The notes beneath the pieces are model-generated. The model searched no databases. It was given only the letters and a program-made list of their open reading frames with translations, and was not told where the DNA came from. From positions 40,594,095 to 40,658,094 of the forward strand of contig NC_050097.1 in the NCBI RefSeq assembly GCF_902167145.1: 64,000 nt of DNA, in the 5' to 3' direction. Source of the stretch: Zea mays (Eukaryota; Streptophyta; Magnoliopsida; Poales; Poaceae). Made by a program: the position numbers and the translations under genes. Shown here piece by piece: positions 1 through 11,420 of the stretch. Within the stretch, counting starts at the first letter, position 1; each line of letters begins with the position of its first letter.

Positions 1-1571
1 CGGCCTTTGTTCTTCATCCTCCTTGTCTTGATCATGTGCATCTCCCCCTTGCTCATTGCCGTCCTCTTGAGGTGGCTCATTTGCTTGATCTTCTCCTTCA
101 TCAACTTGAGCCTCATCCTCATTTTGAGTCGGTGGGGATGCGTGCGTGGAGGAGGATGGTTGATCTTGTGCATTTGGAGGCTCTTCGGATTCCTTAGGAC
201 ACACATCCCCAATGGACATGTTCCTAAGTGCGATGCACGGAGCCTCTTCATCCCCTATCTCATCAAGATCAACTTGCTCTACTTGAGAGCCGTTAGTCTC
301 ATCAAACACAACGTCACAAGAAACTTCAACTTGTCCAGAGGACTTGTTAAAGACTCTATATGCCCTTGTGTTTGAATCATATCCTAGTAAAAAGCCTTCT
401 ACAGTCTTAGGAGCAAATTTAGATTTTCTACCTCTTTTAACAAGTATAAAGCATTTGCTACCAAAGACTCTAAAATATGAAATGTTGGGCTTTTACCGGT
501 TAGGAGTTCGTATGATGTCTTCTTGAGGATTCGGTGTAGATACAACCGGTTGATGGAGTAGCAGGCGGTGTTGACCGCCTCGGCCCAAAACTGATCCGAA
601 GTCTTGTACTCATCAAGCATGGTTCTTGCCATGTCCAATAGAGTTCTATTCTTCCTTTCCACTACACCATTTTGTTAAGGGGTGTAGGGAGAAGAGAACT
701 CATGCTTGATGCCCTCCTCCTCAAGGAAGCCTTCGATTTGAGAGTTCTTGAACTCCGTCCTGTTGTCGCTTCTAATTTTCTTGATCCTTAAGCCGAACTC
801 GTTTTGAGCTCGTCTCAAGAATCCCTTTAAGGTCTCTTGGGTATGGGATTTTTCCTGCAAAAAGAATACCCAAGTGAAGCGAGAATAATCATCCACAATA
901 ACTAGACAGTATTTACTCCCGCCGATGCTTATGTAAGCAATCGGGCCAAATAGGTCCATGTGTAGGAGCTCCAGTGGCCTGTTGGTCGTCATGATGTTCT
1001 TGTGTGGATGATGGGCACCAACTTGCTTCCCTGCTTGGCATGCGCTACAAATCCTGTCTTTCTCAAAATGAACATTTGTTAATCCTAAAATGTGCTCTCC
1101 CTTTAGAAGCTTGTGAAGATTCTTCATCCCAACATGTGCTAGTCGGCGATGCCAGAGCCAGCCCATGTTAGTCTTAGCAATTAAGCATGTGTCGAGTTCA
1201 GCTCTATCAAAATCTACTAAGTATAGCTGACCCTCTAACACACCCTTAAATGCTATTGAATCATCACTTCTCCTAAAGACAGTGACACCTACATCAGTAA
1301 ATAGACAGTTGTAGCCCATTTGACATAATTGAGAAACAGAAAGCAAATTGTAATCTAAAGAATCTACAAGAAAAACATTGGAAATAGAATGGTCAGGAGA
1401 TATAGCAATTTTACCCAATCCTTTGACCAAACCTTGGTTTCCATCCCCGAATGTGATAGCTCGTTGGGGATCTTGGTTTTTCTCGTAGGAGGAGAACATC
1501 TTCTTCTCCCCTGTCATGTGGTTTGTGCACCCGCTGTCGATTATCTAACTTGAGCCCCCGGATGCATAAAC
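1..1571 (-). pseudogene. pol: Copia A pol fragment: protease, integrase, start of post-integrase spacer
   Basis: After gag, the aspartic protease motif IIDSGCTNHM is visible near 1515-1545, but the Trp codon just before it is a stop (TGG to TAG). The frame 675-1517 carries the gag-pre-integrase zinc-binding region (HRRLAHVGMKNLHKLLKG ... CSAC) and the integrase core with catalytic Asp in LLHMDLFGP and in IRSDN, then a Glu in EEEGIKHEF. A CAA to TAA stop interrupts at SPYTP (675). The frame continues as ERKNRTLLDMARTM to TGK (399-662), where one A is missing from an A run and the frame shifts. Acidic post-integrase spacer follows to position 1. The RT domain is outside the window. Confidence 0.8.
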
Positions 1572-4223
1572 CTACAAAACATGTTTAGTTCTTGACTTTA
1601 GGTACCCAAATGGTTTTGGGTCCTTTGGCATTAGATACAAGAACTGTGGGTACCCAAACACAAGTCTTTGACCCCTTGTGCTTGCCCCAACATATTTGGC
1701 AACTACCTTGCCGGATTTGTTAGTTAAGACATATGATGTATCAAAAGTTTTAAATGAAATGTCATGATCATTTGATGCCCTAGGAGTTTTCTTCTTAGGC
1801 AACTTAGCACGGGTTGGTTGCCTAGAACTAGATGTCTCACCCTTATACATAAATGCATGGTTAGGGCCAGAGTGAGACTTCCTAGAATGAATTCTCCTAA
1901 TTTTACTCTCAGGATAACTGGCAGGGTACAAAATGTAACCCTCGTTATCTTGAGACATGGGAGCGTTGCCCTTAACAAAATTAGATAATTTCTTAGGAGG
2001 GGCATTAAGTTTGACATTGTCCCCCTTTTGGAAGCCAATGCCATCCTTAATGCCAGGGCGTCTCCCACTATAAAGCATACTACGAGCAAATTTAAATTTT
2101 TCATTTTCAAGTTCATGCTCGGCAATTTTAGCATCTAATTTTGCTATATGATCCTTTTGTTGTTTAATTAAAGCCATGTGATCATGAATAGCATTAATAT
2201 CAACATCTCTACATCTAGTGCAAATAGTAGTGTGTTCAACAGTAGATGTAGAGGGTTTGCAAGATTTTAATTCTACAACCTGAGCATGTAATATATCATT
2301 TCTACTTCTAAGGTCGGAAATAGTAGCATTGCAAACATCAAAATCTTTAGCCTTAGCAAGTAATTTTTCATTTTCATCTCTAAGGCTAGCAAGAGAAATG
2401 TTCAATTCTTTAATCTTAGCAAGCAAATTATCATTATCATTTCTAAGATCGGGAATTGAAACATCACAAATATTTGAATCAACCTTAGCTAATAAATTAG
2501 CATTCTCATTTCTAAAGTTGTCTATAGTCTCATGGCAAGTGCTTAGCTCACTAGATAGTTTTTCACATTTTTCTACTTCTAGAGCGTAAGCATTTTTAAC
2601 TTTAACATGCTTTTTGTTTTCTTTAATAAGGAAATCCTCTTGAGAGTCCAAGAGATCATCCTTCTCATGGATAGCACTAATCAATTCATTTAATTTTTCT
2701 TTTTGTTGCATGTTTAAGTTGGCAAAAAGGGTACGTAAATTATCTTCCTCATCACTAGCATTATCATCGCTAGAAGACTCATATCTAGTGGAGGATTTGG
2801 ATTTAACCTTCTTCTTTTTGTCGTCCTTTGCCATGAGGCACTTGTGGCCGACGTTGGGGAAGAGAAGTCCCTTGGTGACGGCGATGTTGGCGGCGTCCTC
2901 GTCGTCGGAGGAGTCGCTAGAGCTTTCGTCGGAGTCCCACTCGCGACAAACATGGGCATCGCCGCCCTTCTTCTTGTAGTACCTCTTCTTCTCCTTTCTT
3001 CTTCCCTTCTTGTCGTCACCCCTGTCACTGTCACTAGAAATAGGACATTTCGCTATAAAGTGACCGGGCTTACCACACTTGTAGCAAACCTTCTTGGAGC
3101 GGGACTTGTAATCTTTCCCCCTCCTTTGCTTGAGGATTTGGCAGAAGCTTTTGATGACAAGCGCCATTTCCTCGTTGTCGAGCTTGGAGGCGTCGATGGG
3201 TGTTCTACTTGGTGTAGACTCCTCCTTCTTCTCCTCCGTCGCCTTGAATGCGACCAGTTGTGCTTCGGACGTGGAGGGACCGTCAAGCTCGTTGATCTTC
3301 CGTGAGCCCTTGATCATAAACTCAAAGCTCACAAAATTCCCGATTACTTCCTCGGGAGTCATTAGTGTATATCTAGGATTACCACGAATTAATTGTACTT
3401 GAGTAGGGTTAAGGAAAATAAGTGATCTTAGAATAACCTTAACCACCTCGTGGTCATCCCATTTCTTGCTCCCGAGGTTGCGCACTTTATTCACCAAGGT
3501 TTTGAGCCAGTTGTACATGTCTTGAGGTTCCTCCCCTTGGTGAAGACGGAAGCGACCGAGCTCCCCCTCGATCGTTTCCCGCTTGGTGATCTTGGTTAGT
3601 TCATCACCCTCATGCGCAGTCTTGAGCACGTCCCAAACTTCCTTGGCGCTCTTTAATCCTTGCACCTTGTTGTACTCCTCCCTACTTAGAGAGGCGAGGA
3701 GTATGGTTGTGGCTTGGGAGTTGAAGTGCTCGATTTGGGCCACCTCGTCCTCATCATAATCCTCATCTCCTACGGATGGTACCTGTGCTCCAAACTCAAC
3801 AACATTCCATATACTTTTGTGGAGTGAGGTTAGGTGATATTTCATTAAATCACTCCACCTAGCATAATCTTCACCGTCAAAGGTTGGCGGTTTGCCTAAT
3901 GGAGCGGAAAGTAATGGAGTATGTTTGGAAGTACGAGGATAGTGTAAGGGGATCTTACTAAACTTCTTGCGCTCATGGCGCTTAGAAGTTACGGAGGGCG
4001 CGTCGGAGCCGGAGGTAGATGGTGATGAGGTGTCGGTTTCGTAGTAGACCACCTTCCTCATCTTCTTTTTCTTGTCTCCACTCCGATGCGACTTGTGGGA
4101 AGAGGCTTTCTTCTCCTTCCCTTTCCCCTTTTTGCGTGACTCTTTCGATGAAACCTTCTCGTGGCTTGTAGTGGGCTTTTCGCCGGTTTCCATCTCCTTC
4201 TTGGCGTGATCTCCCGACATCAC
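1572..4223 (-). pseudogene. gag: Copia A gag polyprotein, long coiled-coil form
   Basis: An 883-residue frame starts MMSGDHAKKEM 30 nt after the primer site. A basic/Ser-rich N-terminus is followed by a UBN2-type gag core (about residues 110-300) and a CCHC zinc knuckle (CYKCGKPGHFIAKC, about residues 382-395). Then come Lys/Asp/Ser-rich linkers and a long coiled coil built of repeated DLRNEN-like blocks. Gag packages element RNA in cytoplasmic particles. Compared with copia B, one G is missing in a G run near 1687, so the last ~35 residues (from YVGAST on) are read in the wrong frame before the stop at 1572. The frame is otherwise open, which is unusually good preservation. Copia B is the plus-strand relative used for comparison. 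Confidence 0.8.
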
Positions 4224-4253
4224 TTTGAGCGGTTAGGCTCAATGAAGCACCGG

Positions 4254-4265
4254 GCTCTGATACCA
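4254..4265 (-). promoter_or_regulatory. Primer binding site of copia A
   Basis: TGGTATCAGAGC on the minus strand lies 2 nt inside the LTR end. It is complementary to the 3' end of initiator tRNA-Met, the usual primer of plant copia elements. Confidence 0.85.
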
Positions 4266-4267
4266 AT

Positions 4268-4623
4268 TGAAATCGCCTAGAGGGGGGGGGGTGAATAGGG
4301 TGAAACTGAAATTTACAAAGTTAATCACAACTACAAGCCGGGTTAGCGTTAGAAATATAATCGAGTCCACGAGAGAGGGTGCAAAACAAATCACAAGCGA
4401 ATAAGAAGTGTGACATGCGGATTTGTTTTACCGAGGTTCGGTTCTCGCAAACCTACTCCCCGTTGAGGAGGCCACAAAGGTCGGGTCTTTTTCAACCCCT
4501 TCCCTCTCTCAAACGGTCCCTCAGACCGAGTGAGCTTTCTCTTCTCAAATCAACCGGGAACAAAACTTCCCCGCAAGGACTACCACACAATTGGTGTCTC
4601 TTGCTTTGGTTACAAGTGAGTAT
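4268..4623 (-). repeat. 5' LTR of copia A, 3' segment
   Basis: In element orientation this is the last 356 bp of the 5' LTR, ending ...TTTCA at 4268. It contains the homopolymer C/G tract found near the LTR end of this family and borders the primer site. The upstream part of the same LTR resumes at 18934 beyond the nested element. Confidence 0.85.
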
Positions 4624-5252
4624 TGTGGGGGACAGATATCCCCCGGGTCCACTAAAAGAGTAAAAGACCTCACAAAAGGCTCAAGGGCCCAATAAATCGT
4701 AAGGTCATTCTTTCGTGGGCCTGGGGAGGAACAATCAGCAAAGCAGGTTAACACGAGGCCGGATTGGTGCAAACCCGGACGGCCCACAACGTCGAGCGAG
4801 TGACCACAACAGAGATCCGACTTTCCCGCGCTGGAGCCCCCATGCAACGGAGCCATGCGAGGATAGGTCGGCGGAACTACAGGGAGATAAACTCAAACAG
4901 TTGCTGATCCTTTAGCTACGCATTGTTATCATATCCACGTGTATTGCCCCACAGTCGAGTATATAAGGCCTAGGGGGCACCCCTTCAGAAGGATCGACCC
5001 TATTACTTAGCCGCCCACTTCAACTCTCCGCATTCTCAATTCAGAGAGTTCTCTTGTAACCTCATTCATTCAGCATACTCACCAGGACGTAGGGTGTTAC
5101 GCATCTCTAAGCGGCCCGAACCTGTAAACATTGTCCACTGTCCCTCGTGCGACTGGCACGAACCATTTTGCTACAGTCGTCGACACCGTCCTACTCCTAA
5201 AAACACCTTGAGGGGCAACCCCGGGTGTGCGGTCGGACCCAAAACACCGACA
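4624..5252 (+). repeat. 5' LTR of Grande-like element
   Basis: Begins TGTGGGGGACAG and ends ACACCGACA. It is 629 bp, the same length as the 3' LTR. A TATA box lies at 4960-4967. Confidence 0.92.
4960..4967 (+). promoter_or_regulatory. TATA box of Grande-like LTR
   Basis: TATATAAG in GAGTATATAAGGCC lies 336 bp into the LTR. The identical site is at 18636-18643 in the 3' LTR. It should drive genomic RNA synthesis, with the R region starting about 30 bp downstream. Confidence 0.7.
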
Positions 5253-5254
5253 GC

Positions 5255-5271
5255 TGGCGCGCTAGGTAGGG
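5255..5271 (+). promoter_or_regulatory. Primer binding site of Grande-like element
   Basis: TGGCGCGCTAGGTAGGG starts 2 nt after the LTR. It is nearly the same as the site of the second Tat element (55294-55311, TGGCGCGCCAGGTAGGGG), so both probably use the same tRNA. I do not assign the tRNA by eye. Confidence 0.75.
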
Positions 5272-5274
5272 GGT

Positions 5275-7155
5275 GTGCCGACGATCCAAGCTAGCTCAAT
5301 GGTCGTCACCTTCCACAGCAAGATCACCCTCCGTCCCGGATCCGTATTCTGCTTCAGAACAATCTCATCCGTAGCAGATGAAGAGGGAACTCTACACCGC
5401 ATTGCGGATCCGCCGGAAAAGAAGTCTCCTCCAACAAACTCCGAAAATGTTGGAGAAGCGCAACCTCCAGCTCTCCGGAAAAAGATCGTCTCCGAAAAGT
5501 CAGGGGCCAAGGGCCCGCTGACCCGGAGAACTCCACTATCTACTTCCCCGACAAAAGAATGGACACAGATCACGAGGAAGAAGGAGACCAAGGGGAAGCA
5601 AGTCATTCTTTCCGTTCCTCCGCCCTCAAAGGAGAACGGAAAGAAGGTCGCCATGACAGCAGCGCCATTCTATCCCGACGTCCTCTTCATCGGGAGAGTG
5701 GAGTCGCCTACTGTCTCCGACGACGAGCCGACCGCACCCGGAGAAGAACCACCTCAACGAGAATCCCGCCGACGGAGAAACCGGCGCAGGAACGTTCGAC
5801 GACATCACACGGCCGGAGAACGGGATCCGGAGCAACCTGTCTCGCGAGACGAGGTCTCGGAGATAGGGGAAACTCCGAAGGAACGTGTCTTCAGAGAGCG
5901 AAGGAACTCCCGACGACGTGATCGCCGCCGGGCTCAAGAACAAGCCGAGCAAGATGCAAGGCAACGCCGGGAGAATCCATTCTTCGGGCGCAACCTGAAC
6001 CCCGACTTCGCCCGAGCCATGAACACGCTGAGCGAAGTTGGAGGAGTACTAGCTCGGATAGCTGACGGACTCCCTCGGACTCCCGATGCCGAGGGCTACC
6101 GACGACTGTTCACCCAGGCAACCAACCATCTTCTACCGCTTGCTCACCCGCCGAACGATCTACGACACGCCATCAACAGTCGCCGAGACGCGCGAAGCTC
6201 CATCAATGCTTCGCGTGAACGATGACATGAGAACGAGATCCGTCACCGGGAGGAGTACGACAGGGATCATGGCATCCCAGCTCGGAGCCAGGCCACCAGA
6301 ACTGAGTCGGCAACGGCCTCAACTGGCGGTACTACCTGGGGTCGGTCGAGGAACCACAACAACTACTCCCCTCCCCGGGACAGACATCATCCCCGACGAC
6401 AGGAGGACACATGCGGAGTGTCTGCTCTTACTCCGCGCCTTAGGGCCATCCAATGGCCTCCCAACTTCAAGGTATCCAATGTCGACAAATATGAACCTAA
6501 GTAGGATCCAGGGGGTTGGCTAGCCGTCTACAACACCGCCGCTCGAGCTGCCGGGGCGTCCGAAGACGTGATGACCGCGTACTTACCCATTGTCCTTGGT
6601 CAAGGCGCACTGCAATGGCTGCGACATCTACCCCGACACTGCATCGACGACTGGGGCGACTTCAGTCGGCGCTTCACCACCAATTTCCAGTCCCTCTCCG
6701 ACAAACCGGCGCAACCGTGGGACCTCAAATCCATCAAGCGCCGGGGAGACGAGACTCTCCGGTCGTACCTCAAAAGGTTCTAGACCATGAGAAATTGTAT
6801 CCCCAAGGTCACGGAGGCGGCCGTGATCGAGGACTTCTACAGAGGATCCAATGACTCGGCCTTCGTCCGAGCCATATTACAGAAGGCACCGACTACCTCC
6901 GAGGAGCTGTTTCGGGAAGCCGACCTCTACATCACCGCCGACGAGCGTGCCTAGGACCTCATCGGAGGAGCAAAGCCCGCACCGGCAGCACCACGACGCG
7001 ACGCGAACCAGCAACCCGACAAACGCTGGGAGAAGAGGCCTCGCGAAGAAGTAAACGCCGCCGGACCACCTGCCTCTCGCGCCCGGGGAGGACCTCGTGG
7101 AGGCGAGCGCACGCTGGATGACATCCTCGACGCCCAGTGCCCGTACCACAAGGAC
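5275..7155 (+). pseudogene. gag: Grande-like gag
   Basis: The frame begins within the primer region; the likely initiator is ATG 5299 (MVVTFHSKITLRPG). A basic, Arg-rich N-terminal half is followed by the retrotransposon gag core (about 6510-6950: GALQWLRHLPRHCIDDWGDF, TNFQSLSDKPAQPWDLKSIK). Then comes a Cys/His cluster CPYHKDMRHTLRNC in the place of the zinc knuckle (about 7138-7179). Gag would form the particle. The same frame (frame 1) runs through into pol, as in Tat elements that lack a gag-pol frameshift. In-frame stops are at 6223 (TGA), 6502, 6781 and 6952 (TAG); all are one C-to-T change from CGA or CAG. No frameshift is seen. Confidence 0.8.
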
Positions 7156-8124
7156 ATGCGCCACACTCTTCGTAACTGCCGGGACTTCAAGCACTCCGTC
7201 GGGCACGGCCGACCCTTCCAACCTCTACCTCCTCCTCCACCGAGGGGAGGACCAGATGAACCACGACAACCCCATCAGCAGGAGGAGGGAGGAGGAGGAG
7301 CTTTCCCGCGCGTTGACAGGGAGGTCAACATCATCTTCGGCGGACACGGGTCGCAGGAGAACAAGAGACAACAAAAGCTCAACGACCGCCAGATACTGGT
7401 GGCGACCACCGGTCCTCCCGCCCCATACCGGTGGTCGGAGCACCTGATCACTTTCACTCGGGAGGATCAATGGCTCAACTTCGACCATCCAGGCAAATAC
7501 CCGCTCCTCGTCGATTCGGTGATCCGAGAGAGTCGGGTGAAGAAGGTGCTAGTGGACGGGGGAAGCAGCATCAACGTCACCTTCCCCCGGACACTCCAAG
7601 GCTTGAGAGTTCACCTCAAAGAGCTCCATGAGTCGGACACTCCCTTCTTTGGCATCATGCCGACTGAAGGGGAATACCCGCTGGGCCACATCTACATGCC
7701 TGTCACCTTCGGAACTCCGGAGAACTACAGAACCGAGTTCCTGAGGTTCGAAGTGGTGAACTTCGACTGTAGGTACAACGCCATCATCGGAAGGCCGGGA
7801 TTGGCCAAATTCATGGCCATTCCGCATTACACGTACATGATACTGAAGATGCCAGGACCGCAAGGAATCATAACTGTGCGCGCCGACTTCCAAGGCGCCG
7901 CAGAGTGTTTCCGAGTGGCCATCCAAGCGACCCTCACCACCAAGCCGTCGACGATTTCTTCGACACAGGCGAACTCTAAGCCTGAGGAAGACCTTGCAGT
8001 ACCGGCAAACGAAGCTCAGGCCGCGACCTCTATGCGGCCGACTGAAGAAACCAAAAGGATCAACCTGGGATTCGCTGATGAACGCAAGACTGCCATCATC
8101 AGCTCCAGCCTGGACGACAAATAG
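7156..8124 (+). pseudogene. pol: Grande-like pol: gag C-terminus and aspartic protease
   Basis: The 322-codon segment continues the gag frame. A Pro/Gln-rich linker is followed by a retropepsin-like domain with active site KKVLVDGGSSINV (about residues 131-143). Asp-Gly-Gly replaces the commoner Asp-Ser/Thr-Gly, a variant also present in the second Tat element at 57220 (LIDGGAGLNVIS). The conserved C-terminal protease motif AIIGRPGLAKFMAIPHY follows. The segment ends at TAG 8122, explained by CAG to TAG, and RT coding resumes directly in the same frame. Confidence 0.85.
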
Positions 8125-8130
8125 GAAAGC

Positions 8131-9960
8131 GTGCTCGTCCAGTTTCTGCAAGATAACCGAGACGTATTCGCATGGCAACCTGCGGATATGCCGGGAGTCC
8201 CAAGAGAACTGGCCGAGCACAAACTGAAAGTCTATCCCCAGGCGAGGCCGATCCGGCAAAAATTACGGCGTTTCACGCCTGACAAGAGAGAGGCCATTCG
8301 CGCTGAGTTAGCTCGCTTGGTCGCGACTGGATTTATTAGAGAAGTATTACACCCTGAGTGGTTAGCCAACCCTGTTCTTGTACTCAAAAAGAATAAAGTG
8401 GATTGGCGCATGTGCGTCGACTATACTGATCTCAACAAACACTGTCCGAAGGATCCCTTCGGGCTCCCGAGGATAGATCAGGTGGTGGACTCCACCGCCG
8501 GATGGTCTGTGTTGTCTTTCCTGGATTGCTATTCCGGGTACCACCAGATTAGCTTGGCAAAGGAAGACGAAGAAAAAACAGCGTTCATTACTCTGTTTGG
8601 TGCTTTCTGTTATACCTCCATGTCGTTCGGCCTCAAAAACGCTGGAGCGACTTATCAGAGAGCCATTCAAACATGCTTAGCCGATCACTGGGGCAAGCGT
8701 GTGGAGGCCTACGTAGATGATGTGGTAATCAAAACAGAGAACTCGGAAAACTTCATCGAAGACTTACAGCTGGTTTTCAACAGTCTGAGACGGTATAGAT
8801 GGAAGCTTAATCCCGAAAAATGTGTTTTCGGGGTACCAGCAGGAAAGTTACTTGGGTTTATTGTCAGCCACCGTGGAATTGAGGCTAACCCGGATAAAAT
8901 TGAAGCTATCATGAAGATGGAAGCACCTCGATCACAAAAGAAGGTTCAGCGACTTACTGGATGTATGGCAGCTCTGAGCAGATTTATATCCAGGTTGGGG
9001 GAAAAAGGTTTACCATTTTACAAGCTACTCAAGAAGGTGGATAAGTTTCAATGGACTTCAGAGGCACAGGAAGCTCTAGATGCACTGAAGAAATTCTTGA
9101 CGACACCACCAGTACTGAAGCCACCACGACGAGCTACGTCAACTCAACCAGCTGAAGATCTGCTACTGTATATCTCTTGCACGACTCACGTGGTAAGCAC
9201 CGCGTTGGTAGTCGAGCGAGTAGAAGAAGGACATGCCTACCCAGTGCAACATCCTGTTTACTTCATCAGTGAAGTTCTGGGCCCCTCAAAGAAAAAGTAT
9301 CCTCAGGTTCAGAAGTTATTATATGCAGTACTTCTAACTGCCCGCAAGCTACGTCACTACTTTGATGACCACAAAGTCATAGTAGTCACTGGTTTTCCGA
9401 TAGGGGATATTCTTCACAACAAGGAAGCCATTGGCCGAATAGCCAAGTGGGCTTGTGAGCTGGGATCTCATGACATCGAGTTCCGACCTCGTACTGCCAT
9501 CAAAACTCAAGCACTGGTTGATTTCGTATCAGAGTGGACTGAACAGCAAGTACTAGATAACCCAGAGACTGCAGAAGTGTGGCGAATGTATTACGATGGC
9601 TCGCCAAAATTGCAGGGAGCAGGAGCGGGAATTCTCTTCACCGCACCTGGAGGCGAGCACCTCAAATATGCCCTCCAGTTGCTATTTCCGGCCTCCAACA
9701 ATGCAGCCGAGTATGAAGCTCTGATCCATGGATTGAACATCGCCATCTCATTGGGCATCAAGAGACTGATGGTGTACGGAGACTCTCTGGTAGTCATTAG
9801 CCAGATAAACAAAGAGTGGGATTGTTCAAGCGATTCAATGGGAAAATACTGCACTGCCGTCCGAAAGCTAGAAGACAAATTTGAGGGCCTGGAATTTCAT
9901 CATGTAGAAAGAGATCGGAACACAACAACCAACGTATTGTCCAAGCTAGGATCCAGTTGA
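8131..9960 (+). pseudogene. pol: Grande-like pol: reverse transcriptase and RNase H
   Basis: An intact 609-codon stretch. RT palm and fingers motifs are LVLKKNKVDWRMCVDYTDLN, LPRIDQVVDSTAG, FLDCYSGYHQI and the catalytic YVDDVVIK (about residues 193-200), followed by LGFIVSHRGIEANPDKI. The connection domain with PVYFISEVL and YPQVQKLLYAVL precedes an RNase H domain starting YYDGSPKLQGAGAGI, with catalytic Asp in YDGS, Glu in NNAAEYEALIHGL and Asp in VYGDSLVVI. The fourth acidic residue is in HVERDRNTTTNVLSKL. The dual RNase H character of the Tat lineage fits but was not verified. It ends in TGA at 9958, one C-to-T from CGA. This copies element RNA into DNA. Confidence 0.88.
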
Positions 9961-9984
9961 ACTCAGGTCCCACCTGGAGTCTTT

Positions 9985-11283
9985 GTGCAAGAAATACTAC
10001 AGCCGAGCATCTCAATGGATCAAACAGAAGAGTGTAATATTATAGATCTACCCGAGTCAGACTCTGATGACTGGAGAAGGCCAATCGTCAAATATATAAA
10101 GAACGAAGAGGAACCAGATGACAAGAATTCAGCCGAGCGCATTGCTAGACAGTCGGCTCACTACACACTCATTGGGGAGACATTGTACAGAAGGGGTGCA
10201 TCAGGCGTCCTCATGAGGTGCATTCTCCCATCTACTGGGAAGCGACTTCTGGAGGAGGTCCATGCTGGGCAATGTGGAATACATGCAGCATCCAGAACAC
10301 TAGTCGGGAAGGTCTTCAGGTCAGGATTCTATTGGCCAACAGCAAAGAGTGATGCAGCCGAGTTAGTTCAGAGGTGCGAAGCTTGCCAATACCTATCAAA
10401 ACAACAACATCTGCCGCCACAGCAACTGCAGACCATACTAGTAACTTGGCCTTTCGCGTGCTGGGGACTAGATATGATTGGACCTTTCAAGAAAGCTCAA
10501 GGAGGATACACTCATGTATTGGTAGCAATCGACAAATTCACTAAATGGATAGAGTTCAAGCCCATTGCTTCTTTAACCTCAGCTAAGGCCGTGGAATTCA
10601 TACAAGACATAATATTCAGATTTGGGATACCAAACAGCATCATAACTGACCTAGGATCCAACTTCACAAGTTCAGAGTTCTTCGACTTCTGTGAGCAAAA
10701 AAGCATTCAGATCAAGTATGCATCTGTAGCACATCCAAGAGCCAACGGGCAGGTTGAGCGAGCCAACGGGATGATACTGGAGGCACTTAGGAAAAAGGTT
10801 TTCGATAAGAATGAAAAATTCGCAGGAAAGTGGATAAGGGAATTGCCCTATGTCGTTTGGAGCTTAAGAACCCAACCTAGCCGAGCTCTGCATGGAAACA
10901 CTCCTTTCTTCATGATCTATGGGTCGGAGGCAGTGCTACCCACCGATCTCAAGTTCAGGGCGCCAAGGTTGATCTTCGAAAACATAGCAGAAGTCGAGGC
11001 CACCAGGCTGGAGGACATTGATATACTTGAAGAAGAACGGCTGAATGCGGTAATCCAATCAGCACGGTACCAGCAGACTCTAAGGCGCTATCACGACAAG
11101 GCTGTGCGACAGCGATTCTTCTCAATAGGAGATCTCGTCCTCCGCCGAATTGTAACGGGGGAGGGACGGCACAAGTTATCGCCTTTATGGGAAGGACCCT
11201 TCATAGTAGCAAAAGCCACTCGGCCGGATCATATCGTCTCACTCAGATGGATGGCACAGAAGTCGGGAACTCCTGGAACATAG
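9985..11283 (+). pseudogene. pol: Grande-like pol: integrase
   Basis: A 432-codon stretch in the same frame as RT. A zinc-binding HHCC domain (HAGQCGIHAASRTLVGK ... CEACQ) is followed by the catalytic core with Asp in CWGLDMIGPF, Asp in IITDLGSNFTS and Glu in HPRANGQVERANGM. The usual TDNGSNF is TDLGSNF here. The C-terminal GPF/Y-type module is visible as SPLWEGPFIVAKATRPDHI. It ends at TAG 11281 after a sequence divergent from relatives, so the last few residues may be shifted. Integrase would insert the DNA copy; the AGTAT duplication shows its 5-bp staggered cut. Confidence 0.85.
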
Positions 11284-11420
11284 AACACCTCAGGAAGTTT
11301 TATCCCTAGCTGTATTTCAAAAGCTATCGGGACAACGATGTACTCTGTAAAATGGAAATATGTCATCAATAAAAAAGGGATTTCAAAGATATTCAGTTTG
11401 TTCACGATTGACTTACATTC
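11284..11420 (+). other. Post-pol spacer in Grande-like element
   Basis: About 135 bp of A/T-rich sequence between the pol stop and the 89-bp array. It contains AATAAA at 11368-11373, a possible processing signal for a sense transcript ending near the array. No coding potential is seen. Confidence 0.4.

Noticed and set aside
2714..3402. Plus- and minus-strand frames overlapping copia A gag
   Set aside because: Shadows of the real gag frame; Val/Leu-rich or Arg-rich composition typical of off-frame translation.
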